NCBI GenBank assembly: GCA_031253995.1
Contig: JAIRVG010000028.1
Coordinates: forward strand, 1 to 64,000
From: Paucimonas sp.
GTDB lineage: Bacteria; Pseudomonadota; Gammaproteobacteria; Pseudomonadales; Pseudomonadaceae
Reading direction: 5' to 3'
DNA: 64,000 bases
In this document: positions 19,131 to 27,857 of the stretch, piece after piece
Layout of the letters: every line of letters begins with the position of its first letter
How positions within the stretch are numbered: the stretch's first letter is position 1
The notes under the pieces: model-generated
Seen by the model: the letters and a program-made list of their open reading frames with translations, nothing else
Databases searched by the model: none
What the model was told of the DNA's origin: nothing
Position numbers and translations under genes: made by a program

Positions 19131-20306
19131 ATGAAGAATATTTACCTGATCAACAATGTATTGAATGGTGGAAAAACGTATCTCGAATACCTTCTGCCTC
19201 CCCTGAATTCACTTCGACACAAATACAATTGCGTCGTGCTTCATACCAAGATTACCGGCCTGAGCAAACAGGAAGCAGAAGAGGTCCTGGATTATCCGGT
19301 TGAAGAAACCGAACTGGAATTTATTGCGCAACTCAAGTCGCAGGTCATCATCTCGAATGACGCCTTCATTGGCAGGGCGCTGGATGAGTCGAACTTTGCG
19401 GTGTTCATCGCCCATGGCAACGTCGGCATGCCCATCGCCGACAAGCATTACGCCTCCAGCCTGATGGCGCTTTTCGATGCGGTCGTTTCTCCTTCCCGGT
19501 CGTTCTTCTGCCTGCTGCAAAAAGGCATGCAACTTTATCGACAAGACAGAAACGCTGGCCTGCCCTTCCAACTGAAGACCATCCGCTCGGACCTGCGCAA
19601 GACCACGGCAATTTCCACATTGCCCGTGAAGATCCCCGAAATGCTGAGCGAGCCTCCCGCATTCGAGCGCAGCCCGGACAAGTATGTCGTGGGCATCCTG
19701 CCGACCCAGAAAGGCATTTGTCCGGCCGGCGCCTCGCTGTTCGAAAACATGGTCGAAGTCATCAATGCGGTGAAGACCCAGGTACCTCACGCCAGTATTC
19801 TCCTGCGCCCCTACATGACCGACTTCGAACACCCGTTCATCGCGGAAATGTGCGAGAAGCTCGGCCAATACCCGTGGATTAACATCGACACCACCAAGGG
19901 CCGCAGCGACGACTTCTACCGCAAGTGCGACACGATCATTACCGACGCTTCCAGCGGTGGTGTTTCGTTCATGCTCAATACTTGCCGGCTGCCCATCTAT
20001 TACGTGCCTTCCTGCACAGACAGCCACCCCATCGTCCATGCCTGGCTCGAACAGATGGGCAACTCGCTGCCTATCGCCAGGAATGGCGACGAACTCAGGG
20101 AATTGCTGCACGGCTTCGAATTGCTGCCGCCCGATCAACACTTCGCGATTTACCAGGCATTCTACGCGTCGGAATACGGCGGCTTCCGTCATCCCGAGGA
20201 AGTCTTCCTCGACCTGGTTGAAAAACAGCACGACTCCGATTTTGGCTACTTCGCCATGAATGCTGCCGGAGAAGTTGAAGCGCGCACAGGATCCAGCCCG
20301 ACATGA
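19131..20306 (+). CDS. CDP-glycerol glycerophosphotransferase-like protein
   Basis: Protein of 391 residues without signal peptide or membrane helices. The C-terminal half resembles the GT-B-like catalytic domain of CDP-glycerol glycerophosphotransferases (TagB/TagF): the segment DTIITDASSGGVSFMLNT with following LPIYYVPS matches the family pattern D-x-L-I-T-D-x-S-S-x(4)-F-x(5)-P-I-I-F-Y. Such enzymes attach phosphoglycerol or related groups to surface polymers. It opens a three-gene unit with ATGA overlaps, followed by an APS-kinase-like enzyme and a methyltransferase. The 5' half is richer in A/T than its neighbours, suggesting transfer. The acceptor and donor are unknown. Confidence 0.6.
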   Translation: MKNIYLINNVLNGGKTYLEYLLPPLNSLRHKYNCVVLHTKITGLSKQEAEEVLDYPVEETELEFIAQLKSQVIISNDAFIGRALDESNFAVFIAHGNVGMPIADKHYASSLMALFDAVVSPSRSFFCLLQKGMQLYRQDRNAGLPFQLKTIRSDLRKTTAISTLPVKIPEMLSEPPAFERSPDKYVVGILPTQKGICPAGASLFENMVEVINAVKTQVPHASILLRPYMTDFEHPFIAEMCEKLGQYPWINIDTTKGRSDDFYRKCDTIITDASSGGVSFMLNTCRLPIYYVPSCTDSHPIVHAWLEQMGNSLPIARNGDELRELLHGFELLPPDQHFAIYQAFYASEYGGFRHPEEVFLDLVEKQHDSDFGYFAMNAAGEVEARTGSSPT

Positions 20307-20851
20307 ACGCTGGCGTTACCGGACAGGTAGTCTGGATCACCGGGCTGTCGGGCGCAGGCAAATCGACCCTGGCCCGGGAGTTCACGGCCAGGTTGCGTCA
20401 CCAGGGCCGCTCGGTGGTCATGCTCGACGGCGATGAGCTGCGCGACGTGTTCGGCACCACCGCCAGCCATCCGCAAAGCTACGAGAGAAGCGGTCGCCTG
20501 GCGCTGGCCATGCAGTACGCGCAGTTGTGCCGGGTCATCGCTGCCCAGGGGCACGTCGTGGTGATCGCGACGATTTCACTGTTTCGCGAAGTCCATGCCT
20601 GGAACCGCGCTCATCTGCCGGGCTATTTCGAGGTCTACCTGAAGGTCCCGGTGGAAGAACTGCGACGCCGCGACCCCAAAGGCATCTACCGGCGCTTCGA
20701 CGCGGGCGAACTGACCAACGTCGCAGGACTCGACGTGCCGATAGACGAGCCGCGCATGTCGGAGTGGGTGGCGGAGTTCGATCCCCTGCACACGGCCGAG
20801 ACGTTGACCGACGACTTGCTGCACCGATTCATAAAAGGGAAATCAGTATGA
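20303..20851 (+). CDS. Divergent adenylylsulfate-kinase-like P-loop kinase
   Basis: P-loop kinase of 182 residues resembling CysC. Walker A is GLSGAGKS (about residues 14-21), followed by LDGDELR and near the C terminus DPKGIYRR and NVAGLDVPIDEP, all as in APS kinases. However the substrate-binding GFSxxDRxENIRR block is missing, replaced by SYERSGRLALAMQYAQL, and the FISPYR motif reads TISLFREVH. No sulfurylase (cysDN) or sulfotransferase lies nearby. A similar divergent kinase, Campylobacter Cj1415, phosphorylates CDP-phosphoramidate rather than APS, so an unusual nucleotide substrate is plausible. Both ends overlap neighbours by four bases, so it is a tightly coupled middle gene. Confidence 0.7.
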   Translation: MNAGVTGQVVWITGLSGAGKSTLAREFTARLRHQGRSVVMLDGDELRDVFGTTASHPQSYERSGRLALAMQYAQLCRVIAAQGHVVVIATISLFREVHAWNRAHLPGYFEVYLKVPVEELRRRDPKGIYRRFDAGELTNVAGLDVPIDEPRMSEWVAEFDPLHTAETLTDDLLHRFIKGKSV

Positions 20852-21597
20852 AAACCGAATGGGATTACACCGTCCTGGCTGACGCTTACCTGAAGCGTCC
20901 CGACTACGCCGATGCAGCGATCGACGCCATGCTGTCCATCGCCGGCGCCAGCAAAGGCGACCGTTTCTGCGATGTCGGCGCAGGTGTCGCCCACCTGACC
21001 CTGATGCTGGCCGCGCGCGGCATGGACGTCATGGCCGTGGAGCCCAACGATGCCATGCGCGCCAACGGCATCAAACGCACCCTCGACCTGGGCAACGTCG
21101 CCTGGCACGAAGGCACTGGCGAAGCCACCGGACAAGCCGACCAGGCGTTCGACATGGTCACCTTCGGCAGCTCGTTCAACGTCTGCGACCGCCAGCAGGC
21201 CCTCGTGGAAACGGCGCGCATCCTCAAGCCGCGCGGCTGGTTCGCCTGCATGTGGAACCACCGTCATCTCGATGATCCGATCCAGGCCCGGATCGAAGCC
21301 ATCATCAAGGAGCGCGTGCAGGGCTACGCCTACGGCACGCGTCGCGAGGATCAAGGCGCAGCCATCGACGCCTCCGGCCTGTTCGGGGCGGTTGTCCACC
21401 TCGATGCACGCGTCATCCACCAGCAATCGATCGAGGAATGCCTGGAAGCCTGGCGCTCCCACGCAACGCTGCAACGCCAGGCCGGCGCGGCATTCCCCGA
21501 AGTGATCAGCGCCATCGAAGAGTACCTGCAGAGCCTGGGTACCGCGTCGATCCAGATTCCGTATGCGACCAATATCTGGATGGCCCGGCTGAAGTAA
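20848..21597 (+). CDS. Class I SAM-dependent methyltransferase
   Basis: Protein of 249 residues with a Rossmann methyltransferase core: motif I FCDVGAGVAHLT (about residue 35), the ribose-binding acidic residue in VEPND, and LKPRGWFACMWN at the post-core strand, as in ubiquinone/menaquinone-type and small-molecule methyltransferases. The ATG overlaps the kinase stop (ATGA). As the last gene of the three-gene unit it probably methylates the group built or transferred by its neighbours. A hairpin follows directly. Confidence 0.75.
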   Translation: MKTEWDYTVLADAYLKRPDYADAAIDAMLSIAGASKGDRFCDVGAGVAHLTLMLAARGMDVMAVEPNDAMRANGIKRTLDLGNVAWHEGTGEATGQADQAFDMVTFGSSFNVCDRQQALVETARILKPRGWFACMWNHRHLDDPIQARIEAIIKERVQGYAYGTRREDQGAAIDASGLFGAVVHLDARVIHQQSIEECLEAWRSHATLQRQAGAAFPEVISAIEEYLQSLGTASIQIPYATNIWMARLK

Positions 21598-21605
21598 TGC
21601 GGGTG

Positions 21606-21635
21606 CCGGGCCTTTGCCAGGGAAGGCAAGCCCGG
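21606..21635 (+). terminator. Imperfect hairpin after the methyltransferase gene
   Basis: Inverted repeat starting CCGGGC and ending GCCCGG with inner complementary TTGCC/GGCAA, nine bases after the stop at 21597. It has no strong T-run, so it may be a weak terminator or only a 3' stabilising hairpin. Confidence 0.4.
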
Positions 21636-21775
21636 ACAGGCTCAGGGTACCTTTGATCTCCTCAAACAATGGGTGCCAGCCCATTGCTTCGGCGGCTTTA
21701 CCCATAACGTTATCGCCGAGATAATGTCATTTTGGAATCAAGCCTCTTGCCGCGCCGGCATGAAACGGAGTTCGA

Positions 21776-22534
21776 ATGACCCAAGCTCAAGCCCCCGATC
21801 TTTCTACCCGCAGTAATCAGATCACCGCCCTGGCCGCCAGGATCACGACCGGACTGGGCGTTGTGCTGGGTGGCATGTGGGCAATGATCACCTACCTGGT
21901 TCCCGACCCCAGCGTCTTCGGTTTCGGGTTTATCAATTGGCGCAACATCGTGCTGCTGGTCAGCGTCTTCACCGTGCTCGGCGCGCTTTCGATCTGCTGG
22001 CAGATCCGCAACCTGCCAAGGATGCTTCATGGCACCGCCCTGACTTTGCTGGTCGTCGGCCTTTCGTTCGCATTCTTCATACTCGGTACCGAATACGCCA
22101 AACCGAGTTTCGAGTTCGCCAAAGTACAATCCACCGTCATCGAGAACGACGGCAACAACCTGCTGGGCAAGCGCATGGAAGTGGTAGACGGCGTGCGTGT
22201 CGAGCTGGCGGGTTGTGAAAATATCGGCCGCTACCCCAACTGCACGTTCATCCTCACCAACCTGGACATGGACCGCGATTTCCGGTTCGAGAATACCAGC
22301 CGGTTCTTCGACGAGTCCGGGGCGCCAGTGTCGATCAAGGAGCTACGGGTAGGCCAGCAACCGTGGAACTATTGGCACAGCTTTCAACTCCTGCGCAATG
22401 TGCCGACGACCGTGAGCCTGGTGTTCCAGGAGACCGGTCGCAAGGTCGAACACTGCCCCTCGATCAAACTCATGATATCGACCCGCGACAACGGCACCCA
22501 GGCCCTCAAGTTCAATGATGTGACCTTGAAGTGA
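21776..22534 (+). CDS. Uncharacterised inner-membrane protein with extracytoplasmic domain
   Basis: Protein of 252 residues, not recognised. Hydrophobic helices lie at about residues 22-45, 50-68 and 80-100; the remaining 150 residues are soluble, contain two cysteine-bearing stretches (ELAGCENIGRYPNC) and look like a beta-rich periplasmic domain. The start ATG at 21776 follows ACGGAG. It is separated from the preceding cassette by 178 bases, so it probably has its own promoter. It belongs to the accessory block next to tRNA-Gly. No function is proposed. Confidence 0.6.
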   Translation: MTQAQAPDLSTRSNQITALAARITTGLGVVLGGMWAMITYLVPDPSVFGFGFINWRNIVLLVSVFTVLGALSICWQIRNLPRMLHGTALTLLVVGLSFAFFILGTEYAKPSFEFAKVQSTVIENDGNNLLGKRMEVVDGVRVELAGCENIGRYPNCTFILTNLDMDRDFRFENTSRFFDESGAPVSIKELRVGQQPWNYWHSFQLLRNVPTTVSLVFQETGRKVEHCPSIKLMISTRDNGTQALKFNDVTLK

Positions 22535-23017
22535 GCACCTTGGCGCTCGCTTGAAGTGCCTCCCACCTGCCCGTGACCCGGCGCACGCCATTGGACCCGA
22601 TGGCGAGCTCTGGGCGCTTGGTCGCTCCTCTCGTCGAGGCGCTGGACCGCGCCTTGTTAAATTATCCGCATAGCCGAGACGATGCACAGCTCCGTTCAAT
22701 GTGTTCTCAACTGATCGGGAGAGAGGGATCGGATCAATGGGCGAGCAAGTAACACTGCCCAGGGCGCACCAGACGTAACACGAGGCGAACTGTCTCAACT
22801 GCCTGGTGGAAAGTGGAATGGCATAGGGTGGGATGCCGGAGGCTTTTCTACGCGCTTTTCGCATCTGGACCTGAAGCTGCTTCACCATTTCTGCGGGAAT
22901 GGCCAACAGCAGGTGCTTCCCGCTGAAACCGCCCCAAGACCGCTCCGGATTTCGTGTACTCAATCGTGTACTTAAAAATCCCGGATACAACGGTTTTCAA
23001 TAGTTTTCCGCGGAACG
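22535..23017. other. Gene-poor stretch beside tRNA-Gly, probable remnant of an integrated element
   Basis: About 480 bases without a convincing gene. Minus-strand frames run through it but show no recognisable domain. At 22953-22974 the heptamer GTGTACT occurs twice in direct orientation, 11 bases apart start to start, the kind of short repeat found at integrase arm sites. The stretch lies on the side of the tRNA 3' end where tRNA-targeting elements insert. No integrase could be identified and no second att copy was found in the window. Confidence 0.35.
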
Positions 23018-23045
23018 AAAAAAAGGCCCCGAAGGGCCTTTTTTT
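23018..23045 (-). terminator. Strong intrinsic terminator of tRNA-Gly
   Basis: Stem of A7-GGCCC pairing with GGGCC-T7 around the loop CGAA. It is symmetrical and so can act in both directions; on the minus strand it ends the tRNA-Gly transcript about 40 bases after the CCA. Confidence 0.9.
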
Positions 23046-23087
23046 CTTCCGATCCAGAGACTTTTCAGCACTCTGGATCGCCATGTT

Positions 23088-23163
<76 letters not shown>

Positions 23164-23229
23164 GTCGTCTTGATGGTGGGCATTGTATAGAGTTGAAATA
23201 ATTCGTCAACCCCTTGATTCAAAAAACTT

Positions 23230-23790
23230 TTATTTCTTTTCGGAGCCTTCGCGCAGGTGCGGCCAGGCGGCGCGCAGGTACTGCAGCATGGACCACAGGG
23301 TCAGGCCGGCGGCGATCAGCAGCAAGGCGTAGCCAATCACCACCCAGGTGCTCAACGTGGCCGGGTTGGCCAGCAGGATCACCAGCGCCAGCATCTGCGC
23401 GGCAGTCTTCCACTTGCCCAGGTTCGACACCGCGACATGCGCCCTCGCCCCCAGCTCGGCCATCCACTCGCGCAGCGCCGAGACGACGATCTCGCGACCG
23501 ATGATCACCGCCGCCGGCAGGGTCAGCCACAGATTGGCATGCACCTGCACCAGCAGGACCAGGGCCACCGCCACCATCAGCTTGTCCGCCACCGGGTCGA
23601 GGAAGGCACCGAAGGGCGTGCTCTGCTCCAGGCGCCGGGCCAGGTAGCCGTCGAGCCAGTCAGTGGCGGCGGCGATGGCGAAGACGCTGCTGGCGGCTAC
23701 ATAGCTCCAGTGATAGGGCATGTAGAACAGCAGAATGAAGATCGGGATGAGCAGTACACGAAGAACGGTAAGCAGGTTCGGGATATTCAT
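23230..23790 (-). CDS. pgsA: CDP-diacylglycerol-glycerol-3-phosphate 3-phosphatidyltransferase
   Basis: Inner-membrane enzyme of 186 residues that makes phosphatidylglycerophosphate, the committed step to phosphatidylglycerol and cardiolipin. The CDP-alcohol phosphotransferase signature D-G-x2-A-R-x8-G-x3-D-x3-D is visible as [20 protein letters not shown] and the next Asp. Four or more hydrophobic helices are present, and the start is [12 protein letters not shown]. It lies 32 bases after uvrC on the same strand in the conserved gacA-uvrC-pgsA order. Confidence 0.96.
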   Translation of the reverse strand: MNIPNLLTVLRVLLIPIFILLFYMPYHWSYVAASSVFAIAAATDWLDGYLARRLEQSTPFGAFLDPVADKLMVAVALVLLVQVHANLWLTLPAAVIIGREIVVSALREWMAELGARAHVAVSNLGKWKTAAQMLALVILLANPATLSTWVVIGYALLLIAAGLTLWSMLQYLRAAWPHLREGSEKK

Positions 23791-23822
23791 CGGGACAACT
23801 GGCTGCGAGGTGAGCGGGCATT

Positions 23823-25646
23823 CTACTCGCTATGCAGGCTGTCATAAATCGACTCGGCGAGCTTTTTGCTGATTCCAGGTGCCTTGGCGATTTCTTCCGC
23901 GCTGGCGCGGGACAATTCCTGCAATCCGCCGAAATGCTTCAGCAGGTCGCGGCGGCGTTTCGGCCCGACGCCAGCGACGTCCTCCAGGCTCGACGTACGC
24001 CGCGCCTTGCCACGCCGGGCACGGTGGCCGGTGATGGCGAAACGGTGGGCCTCGTCGCGGATCTGCTGGATCAGGTGCAGCGCCGGGGAGTCCCCCTTCA
24101 GGGTGAACTCGTTGTGCACGTCGTTCAGGTACAGGGTCTCGAAACCGGCCTTGCGGGTCACGCCCTTGGCCACGCCGAGCAGGGTCAGGTCGGGCACCAT
24201 CAGGGCCTGCATCACTTCCCGCGCCATGTTCAGCTGGCCCTTGCCGCCGTCCACCAGCAGTACGTCGGGGAGCTTGCCTTCGCCGTCCTTGATCCGCCCG
24301 TAACGACGGGTCAGGGCCTGCTGCATGGCGGCGTAGTCGTCGCCGGCGGTGACGCCTTCGATATTGAAGCGGCGATAGTCGGATTTCAGCGGGCCTTCCG
24401 GGCCGAACACCACGCAGGAGGCCACGGTGGCCTCGCCGCTGGAGTGGCTGATGTCGTAGCACTCCAGGCGCTGCGGCACTTCCGCCAGGCCGAGCACTTC
24501 GGCCAGGGCCTCGAAGCGCTGGGCCATGTGCTGGCGGTTGGCGAGGCGCGCCATCAGCGCCTGCTCGGCATTGGTCACCGCCAGCTGCTGCCAGCGGGCA
24601 CGGGTCCCGCGGACCCGGTGGCTGATGCTCAGCTCACGGCCGCGCAGGGTCTCCACCGCGTCACGCAGGGCATCGAAGTCCTCGTGCACGACGTTGACGA
24701 TCAGTTCCGCCGGCAGCTCGCGCTCGGCGTTGCCCAGGTAGTACTGCGCGAGGAAGGCCGACATGACCTCGGCCACCTCCTCCTCGATGCCCACCTGGGG
24801 GAAGAAATTCTTGCTGCCCAGCACCCGCCCGCCGCGCACGCTGATCAGGTGCACGCAGGCGCCGCCCGGGTTGACGAAGGCCGCCACCACGTCGACGTCG
24901 CCGCTACCGCCTTCCATGCTCTGCTGGTCCTGGACCCGGCGCAGCAAGGCGATCTGGTCGCGCAGCTCGGCCGCCTTCTCGAACTCCAGGGACATGGCGG
25001 CCTTTTCCATGTCGGCATTCAGCTCGTTGGTCAGCTGGTGGCTGCGACCTTCGAGGAACATCACCGAGTGGCGCACGTCCCCGGCGTATTCTTCCGGCTC
25101 CACCAGGCCCACGCAGGGGCCCTTGCAGCGCTTGATCTGGTACTGCAGGCACGGGCGGGTGCGGTTGGCGTAATAGCTGTCCTCGCACTGGCGCACATGG
25201 AAGGCCTTCTGCAGCAGGCTCAGGCTTTCGCGGATCGCCCCGGCGCTGGGGTACGGGCCGAAATACTTGCCCTTCTGTTTCTTGGCGCCACGGTGGATAC
25301 CCAGCCGCGGGAATTCGCCGTCGGACAGAAACACGTAGGGGTAGGATTTGTCGTCACGCAGGAGGATGTTGTAGGGCGGGCGCCATTCCTTGATCAGCGT
25401 CTGCTCCAGCAGCAGCGCCTCGGTCTCGCTGGCGACGATGGTGGTCTCGACCTGGGCGATATGCCCCACCAGCGCGGCGGTCTTCGGTGCCAGGCCGGTC
25501 TTGCGGAAGTAGCTGGCCAGGCGTTTCTTGAGGTTCTTGGCCTTGCCGACGTACAGCAGGCGGCCGCCTGCATCGAACATCCGGTAGACACCCGGACGGC
25601 CGCTGCAGGTCGCGAGGAAAGCACTTGAATCGAACGCGGGGGTCAT
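23823..25646 (-). CDS. uvrC: Excinuclease ABC subunit C
   Basis: Protein of 607 residues that makes both incisions in UvrABC nucleotide excision repair. The N-terminal GIY-YIG nuclease domain is visible ([18 protein letters not shown]), then a cysteine-rich region, the UVR motif (about residues 200-235), the RNase H-like endonuclease domain with [10 protein letters not shown] and [12 protein letters not shown], and a C-terminal helix-hairpin-helix pair ([13 protein letters not shown]). The start at 25646 was chosen over an upstream in-frame ATG inside gacA because family members begin at this point. It starts one base from the gacA stop, so the two are co-transcribed. Confidence 0.96.
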   Translation of the reverse strand: MTPAFDSSAFLATCSGRPGVYRMFDAGGRLLYVGKAKNLKKRLASYFRKTGLAPKTAALVGHIAQVETTIVASETEALLLEQTLIKEWRPPYNILLRDDKSYPYVFLSDGEFPRLGIHRGAKKQKGKYFGPYPSAGAIRESLSLLQKAFHVRQCEDSYYANRTRPCLQYQIKRCKGPCVGLVEPEEYAGDVRHSVMFLEGRSHQLTNELNADMEKAAMSLEFEKAAELRDQIALLRRVQDQQSMEGGSGDVDVVAAFVNPGGACVHLISVRGGRVLGSKNFFPQVGIEEEVAEVMSAFLAQYYLGNAERELPAELIVNVVHEDFDALRDAVETLRGRELSISHRVRGTRARWQQLAVTNAEQALMARLANRQHMAQRFEALAEVLGLAEVPQRLECYDISHSSGEATVASCVVFGPEGPLKSDYRRFNIEGVTAGDDYAAMQQALTRRYGRIKDGEGKLPDVLLVDGGKGQLNMAREVMQALMVPDLTLLGVAKGVTRKAGFETLYLNDVHNEFTLKGDSPALHLIQQIRDEAHRFAITGHRARRGKARRTSSLEDVAGVGPKRRRDLLKHFGGLQELSRASAEEIAKAPGISKKLAESIYDSLHSE

Positions 25647-25647
25647 A

Positions 25648-26289
25648 TCAGAGGTTGGCGTCAACCATGCCGTGGCGGACCGCCAGCAAGGTGAGTTCCA
25701 CATCGCTGGTGACCGAGAGTTTCTCGAAGATGCGGTAACGGTACGTGTTCACGGTTTTCGGCGACAAGCACAGTTTGTCGGAAATGATCTGCACCTTCTG
25801 GCAACCGACGATCATCAGGGCGATCTGGATTTCCCGTTCCGACAGGCTGTCGAACGGCGAGGCGTTCTTCGGCTCGAAGGATTTCAGCGCCAGCTGCTGG
25901 GCGATCTGCGGGCTGATGTAGCGCTGCCCGGCAAAGACCAGGCGGATGGCCTGGACCATTTCGTCGAGGCCCGCGCCCTTGGTCAGGTAGCCGGCGGCAC
26001 CGGCCTGCAGCAGACGGGTGGGGAACGGATCCTCTTCGCAGACGGTCACCGCCACCACCTTGATGTCGGGGTGGCTGCGCAGCAACTTGCGGGTGGCTTC
26101 CAGGCCGCCGATACCGGGCATTTTCACGTCCATCAGGACCACGTCCGGCTTCAGTTCGCGGGCGACCTTGAGCGCCTCTTCGCCGGATTCGGCCTCACCC
26201 ACCACCTGCAGACCGTCGATGTCGGCCAGCATGCGGGTTATGCCGGTACGTACCAGATCGTGATCGTCGACCACCAGAACCCTAATCAA
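25648..26289 (-). CDS. gacA: Response regulator GacA (UvrY family)
   Basis: Response regulator of 213 residues that, phosphorylated by GacS, activates the Rsm small RNAs and so controls secondary metabolism, biofilm and secretion. The receiver domain shows Asp8/Asp9, the phospho-acceptor Asp54 in [10 protein letters not shown] and Lys103 in LTKG; a LuxR-type HTH occupies about residues 145-205 ([19 protein letters not shown]). The start is a TTG at 26289 preceded by GAGG, the rare start codon known for Pseudomonas gacA; an upstream ATG frame does not match the family. It heads the uvrC-pgsA unit. Confidence 0.97.
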   Translation of the reverse strand: MIRVLVVDDHDLVRTGITRMLADIDGLQVVGEAESGEEALKVARELKPDVVLMDVKMPGIGGLEATRKLLRSHPDIKVVAVTVCEEDPFPTRLLQAGAAGYLTKGAGLDEMVQAIRLVFAGQRYISPQIAQQLALKSFEPKNASPFDSLSEREIQIALMIVGCQKVQIISDKLCLSPKTVNTYRYRIFEKLSVTSDVELTLLAVRHGMVDANL

Positions 26290-26365
26290 GCAGACACCTC
26301 GCCTTACGGTCTGAATTGGATCCGGCCACCTTATCAAAAAATTGCGTGGTGGACCTAACAGAATG

Positions 26366-26381
26366 CGTCATGAATATGACG
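26366..26381. promoter_or_regulatory. Dyad in the gacA upstream region
   Basis: Inverted repeat CGTCAT-gaat-ATGACG in the 134-base gap between gacA and the small XRE gene. It could bind a dimeric regulator or merely be chance; nothing else supports a function. Confidence 0.25.
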
Positions 26382-26423
26382 TCAGATTTCATTTTTTCGA
26401 CATTCCTGTTGCGCTTTGTCCGA

Positions 26424-26777
26424 TCAGGCCAACGCCACTTTGCCTACAGTCATAGTGGAATTAACCGCCAAGCTCTCCAGAAGATGTCTTACAGCCTGCT
26501 GATCGGCCGGTTGCAGCCGCCGGTAGCAGTCGAGCAAATGGTTCTCGCCCGGTCGCAGGTCGTCCAGCATCGCCGGGGTCGGCACCCCGCTCAGCACATA
26601 CAGCGCATCGACGCCACTGGCCGCCACCGCTGCGAGGTAGTCGGCACGCGGCGTACGTTCGCCGCTTTCATACTTGCCCTGTGCATTGGGCTCGACCCCA
26701 CCAATGTCGCCGAATGCCCGCTGAGTCAGGCCGAGGCGTTCGCGTTCTTCCCTGATACGTAGTCCGATACCCTTCAT
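26424..26777 (-). CDS. Small XRE-family transcriptional regulator
   Basis: Protein of 117 residues. Residues 5-65 form a Cro/CI-type helix-turn-helix (LRIREERERLGLTQRAFGDI, then the recognition helix region GGVEPNAQGKYESGER). A C-terminal helix of about 40 residues may mediate dimerisation. It lies upstream of gacA on the same strand, a placement also seen in other pseudomonads. Its target is unknown. Confidence 0.85.
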   Translation of the reverse strand: MKGIGLRIREERERLGLTQRAFGDIGGVEPNAQGKYESGERTPRADYLAAVAASGVDALYVLSGVPTPAMLDDLRPGENHLLDCYRRLQPADQQAVRHLLESLAVNSTMTVGKVALA

Positions 26778-26912
26778 TTGAATACAGATTCCTTTGCAAA
26801 ATACCCATTAGAGGGTAGGAAAACCCGGCACATCCGCTGCGCCGTCAACAACTCAGCACTATGCCTGCGATGCGAATTAGTGCACAAGACGCCCTACGCC
26901 TTTCGAAGGGGG

Positions 26913-27344
26913 TCAAGGGACCGTTCGCTGCATGCGGATGAAGCATTCTTCCTCGCCGACTTCCTCGAATCCTGCACGCCGGTACAGGTCCCGGGCCGGA
27001 TTCGACTTGAATACCGTGAGCCGTAGCAGCGGCAAGCGACGTTGTGCCGCCCAACTGTTCAATTCATGCAACACCCAGGTACCAATCCCTTGATTGCGCG
27101 CCTCGTCGGCTATATGCAATTCGCGGATATACAATGCATGGCGATCCTGGCTCAGGCTGCAAAAGCCCACTCGCCGTTCTCCGTCCATCACCCGCCACTG
27201 CTCGCGCCAGCCCCAGGCCTGGTCGAAGGCTTCGTCCAGCCACAGCAGGTCGTACTGGCAGTAATAACGGAGCATGCCGCGGCGGGTCAGGTCGCGGGCG
27301 AAGGGCAGGTCCTGGTCGGAGGCGGCGACGAGACATCGCGTCAT
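26913..27344 (-). CDS. GNAT family N-acetyltransferase
   Basis: Protein of 143 residues with the GNAT core: the acetyl-CoA pyrophosphate-binding loop is visible as ELHIADEARNQGIGTWVLHEL (R-x-x-G-x-G/A type, here RNQGIG), followed by LTVFKSNPARDLYRRAGFEE, the usual motif B. The substrate is unknown. Its start overlaps the end of the DUF488 gene by four bases, so the two form a small operon. Confidence 0.85.
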   Translation of the reverse strand: MTRCLVAASDQDLPFARDLTRRGMLRYYCQYDLLWLDEAFDQAWGWREQWRVMDGERRVGFCSLSQDRHALYIRELHIADEARNQGIGTWVLHELNSWAAQRRLPLLRLTVFKSNPARDLYRRAGFEEVGEEECFIRMQRTVP

Positions 27345-27742
27345 GATGGCTCCTGGTCGGCATAGCAGACAGGCGAGCTGCCCGGCCCCTGGCGCTCCAG
27401 CTCATCTTCCAGCCAGTCGGCCAACACGGTGGCATTGTTCTGCTCGGTGTTCTTGCCGGCATAGACCAGGGTCAGTTCGCCCTTGCGGGCCAGGTCGAGC
27501 AGCGGCCACCAGTATTGCGGCCGGGCAGCAAGCTCCTGCCGATAGCGCTGGGTGAAGCCGGAGAAATCCACTTCGCCGTGGTGAAACGCCTTGCGCAGTT
27601 CGGTAGACGGCGCGACCTCGGGCAGCCACTGCAACAGCTGCAACTGGTCCTTGCGCCGGTTGCGTGGCCACAAGCGATCCACCAGCACCCGCTGGCCATC
27701 CCCGCTTGACGGCGCCTCGTAAGCGCGCTTGCAACGAATCAT
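27341..27742 (-). CDS. DUF488 family protein
   Basis: Protein of 133 residues of the DUF488 family, recognised from RVLVDRLWPR near residue 20, the STELRKAFHH segment and LTLVYAGKNTEQNNA near the C terminus. Members are small cytosolic proteins of unknown function, often near metabolic or stress genes. The start at 27742 follows GGAGGGG with four to five bases spacing; an upstream in-frame extension lacks family residues. It is the first gene of a two-gene unit with the acetyltransferase. Confidence 0.8.
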   Translation of the reverse strand: MIRCKRAYEAPSSGDGQRVLVDRLWPRNRRKDQLQLLQWLPEVAPSTELRKAFHHGEVDFSGFTQRYRQELAARPQYWWPLLDLARKGELTLVYAGKNTEQNNATVLADWLEDELERQGPGSSPVCYADQEPS

Positions 27743-27857
27743 TCCAGCCCCTCCATAAGCCCGATGAATAGAGCTTACCACCCGTATTCATTGACTGGCG
27801 TCATGGTCGCCCCCGCCTATGCTAGTACGCTGCACTGGTACAGGCAGGAGCCTGAAA

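Noticed and set aside
20303..20851. Simple call of the kinase as cysC for sulfate assimilation
   Set aside because: The APS-binding motif is missing and no cysDN, cysH or sulfotransferase gene is near, so the standard role is not supported.
22343..22990. Minus-strand frame of 215 codons beside tRNA-Gly
   Set aside because: It runs into the 3' end of the plus-strand membrane-protein gene, has no recognisable domain and no good ribosome site. It was kept only as part of the gene-poor remnant stretch.
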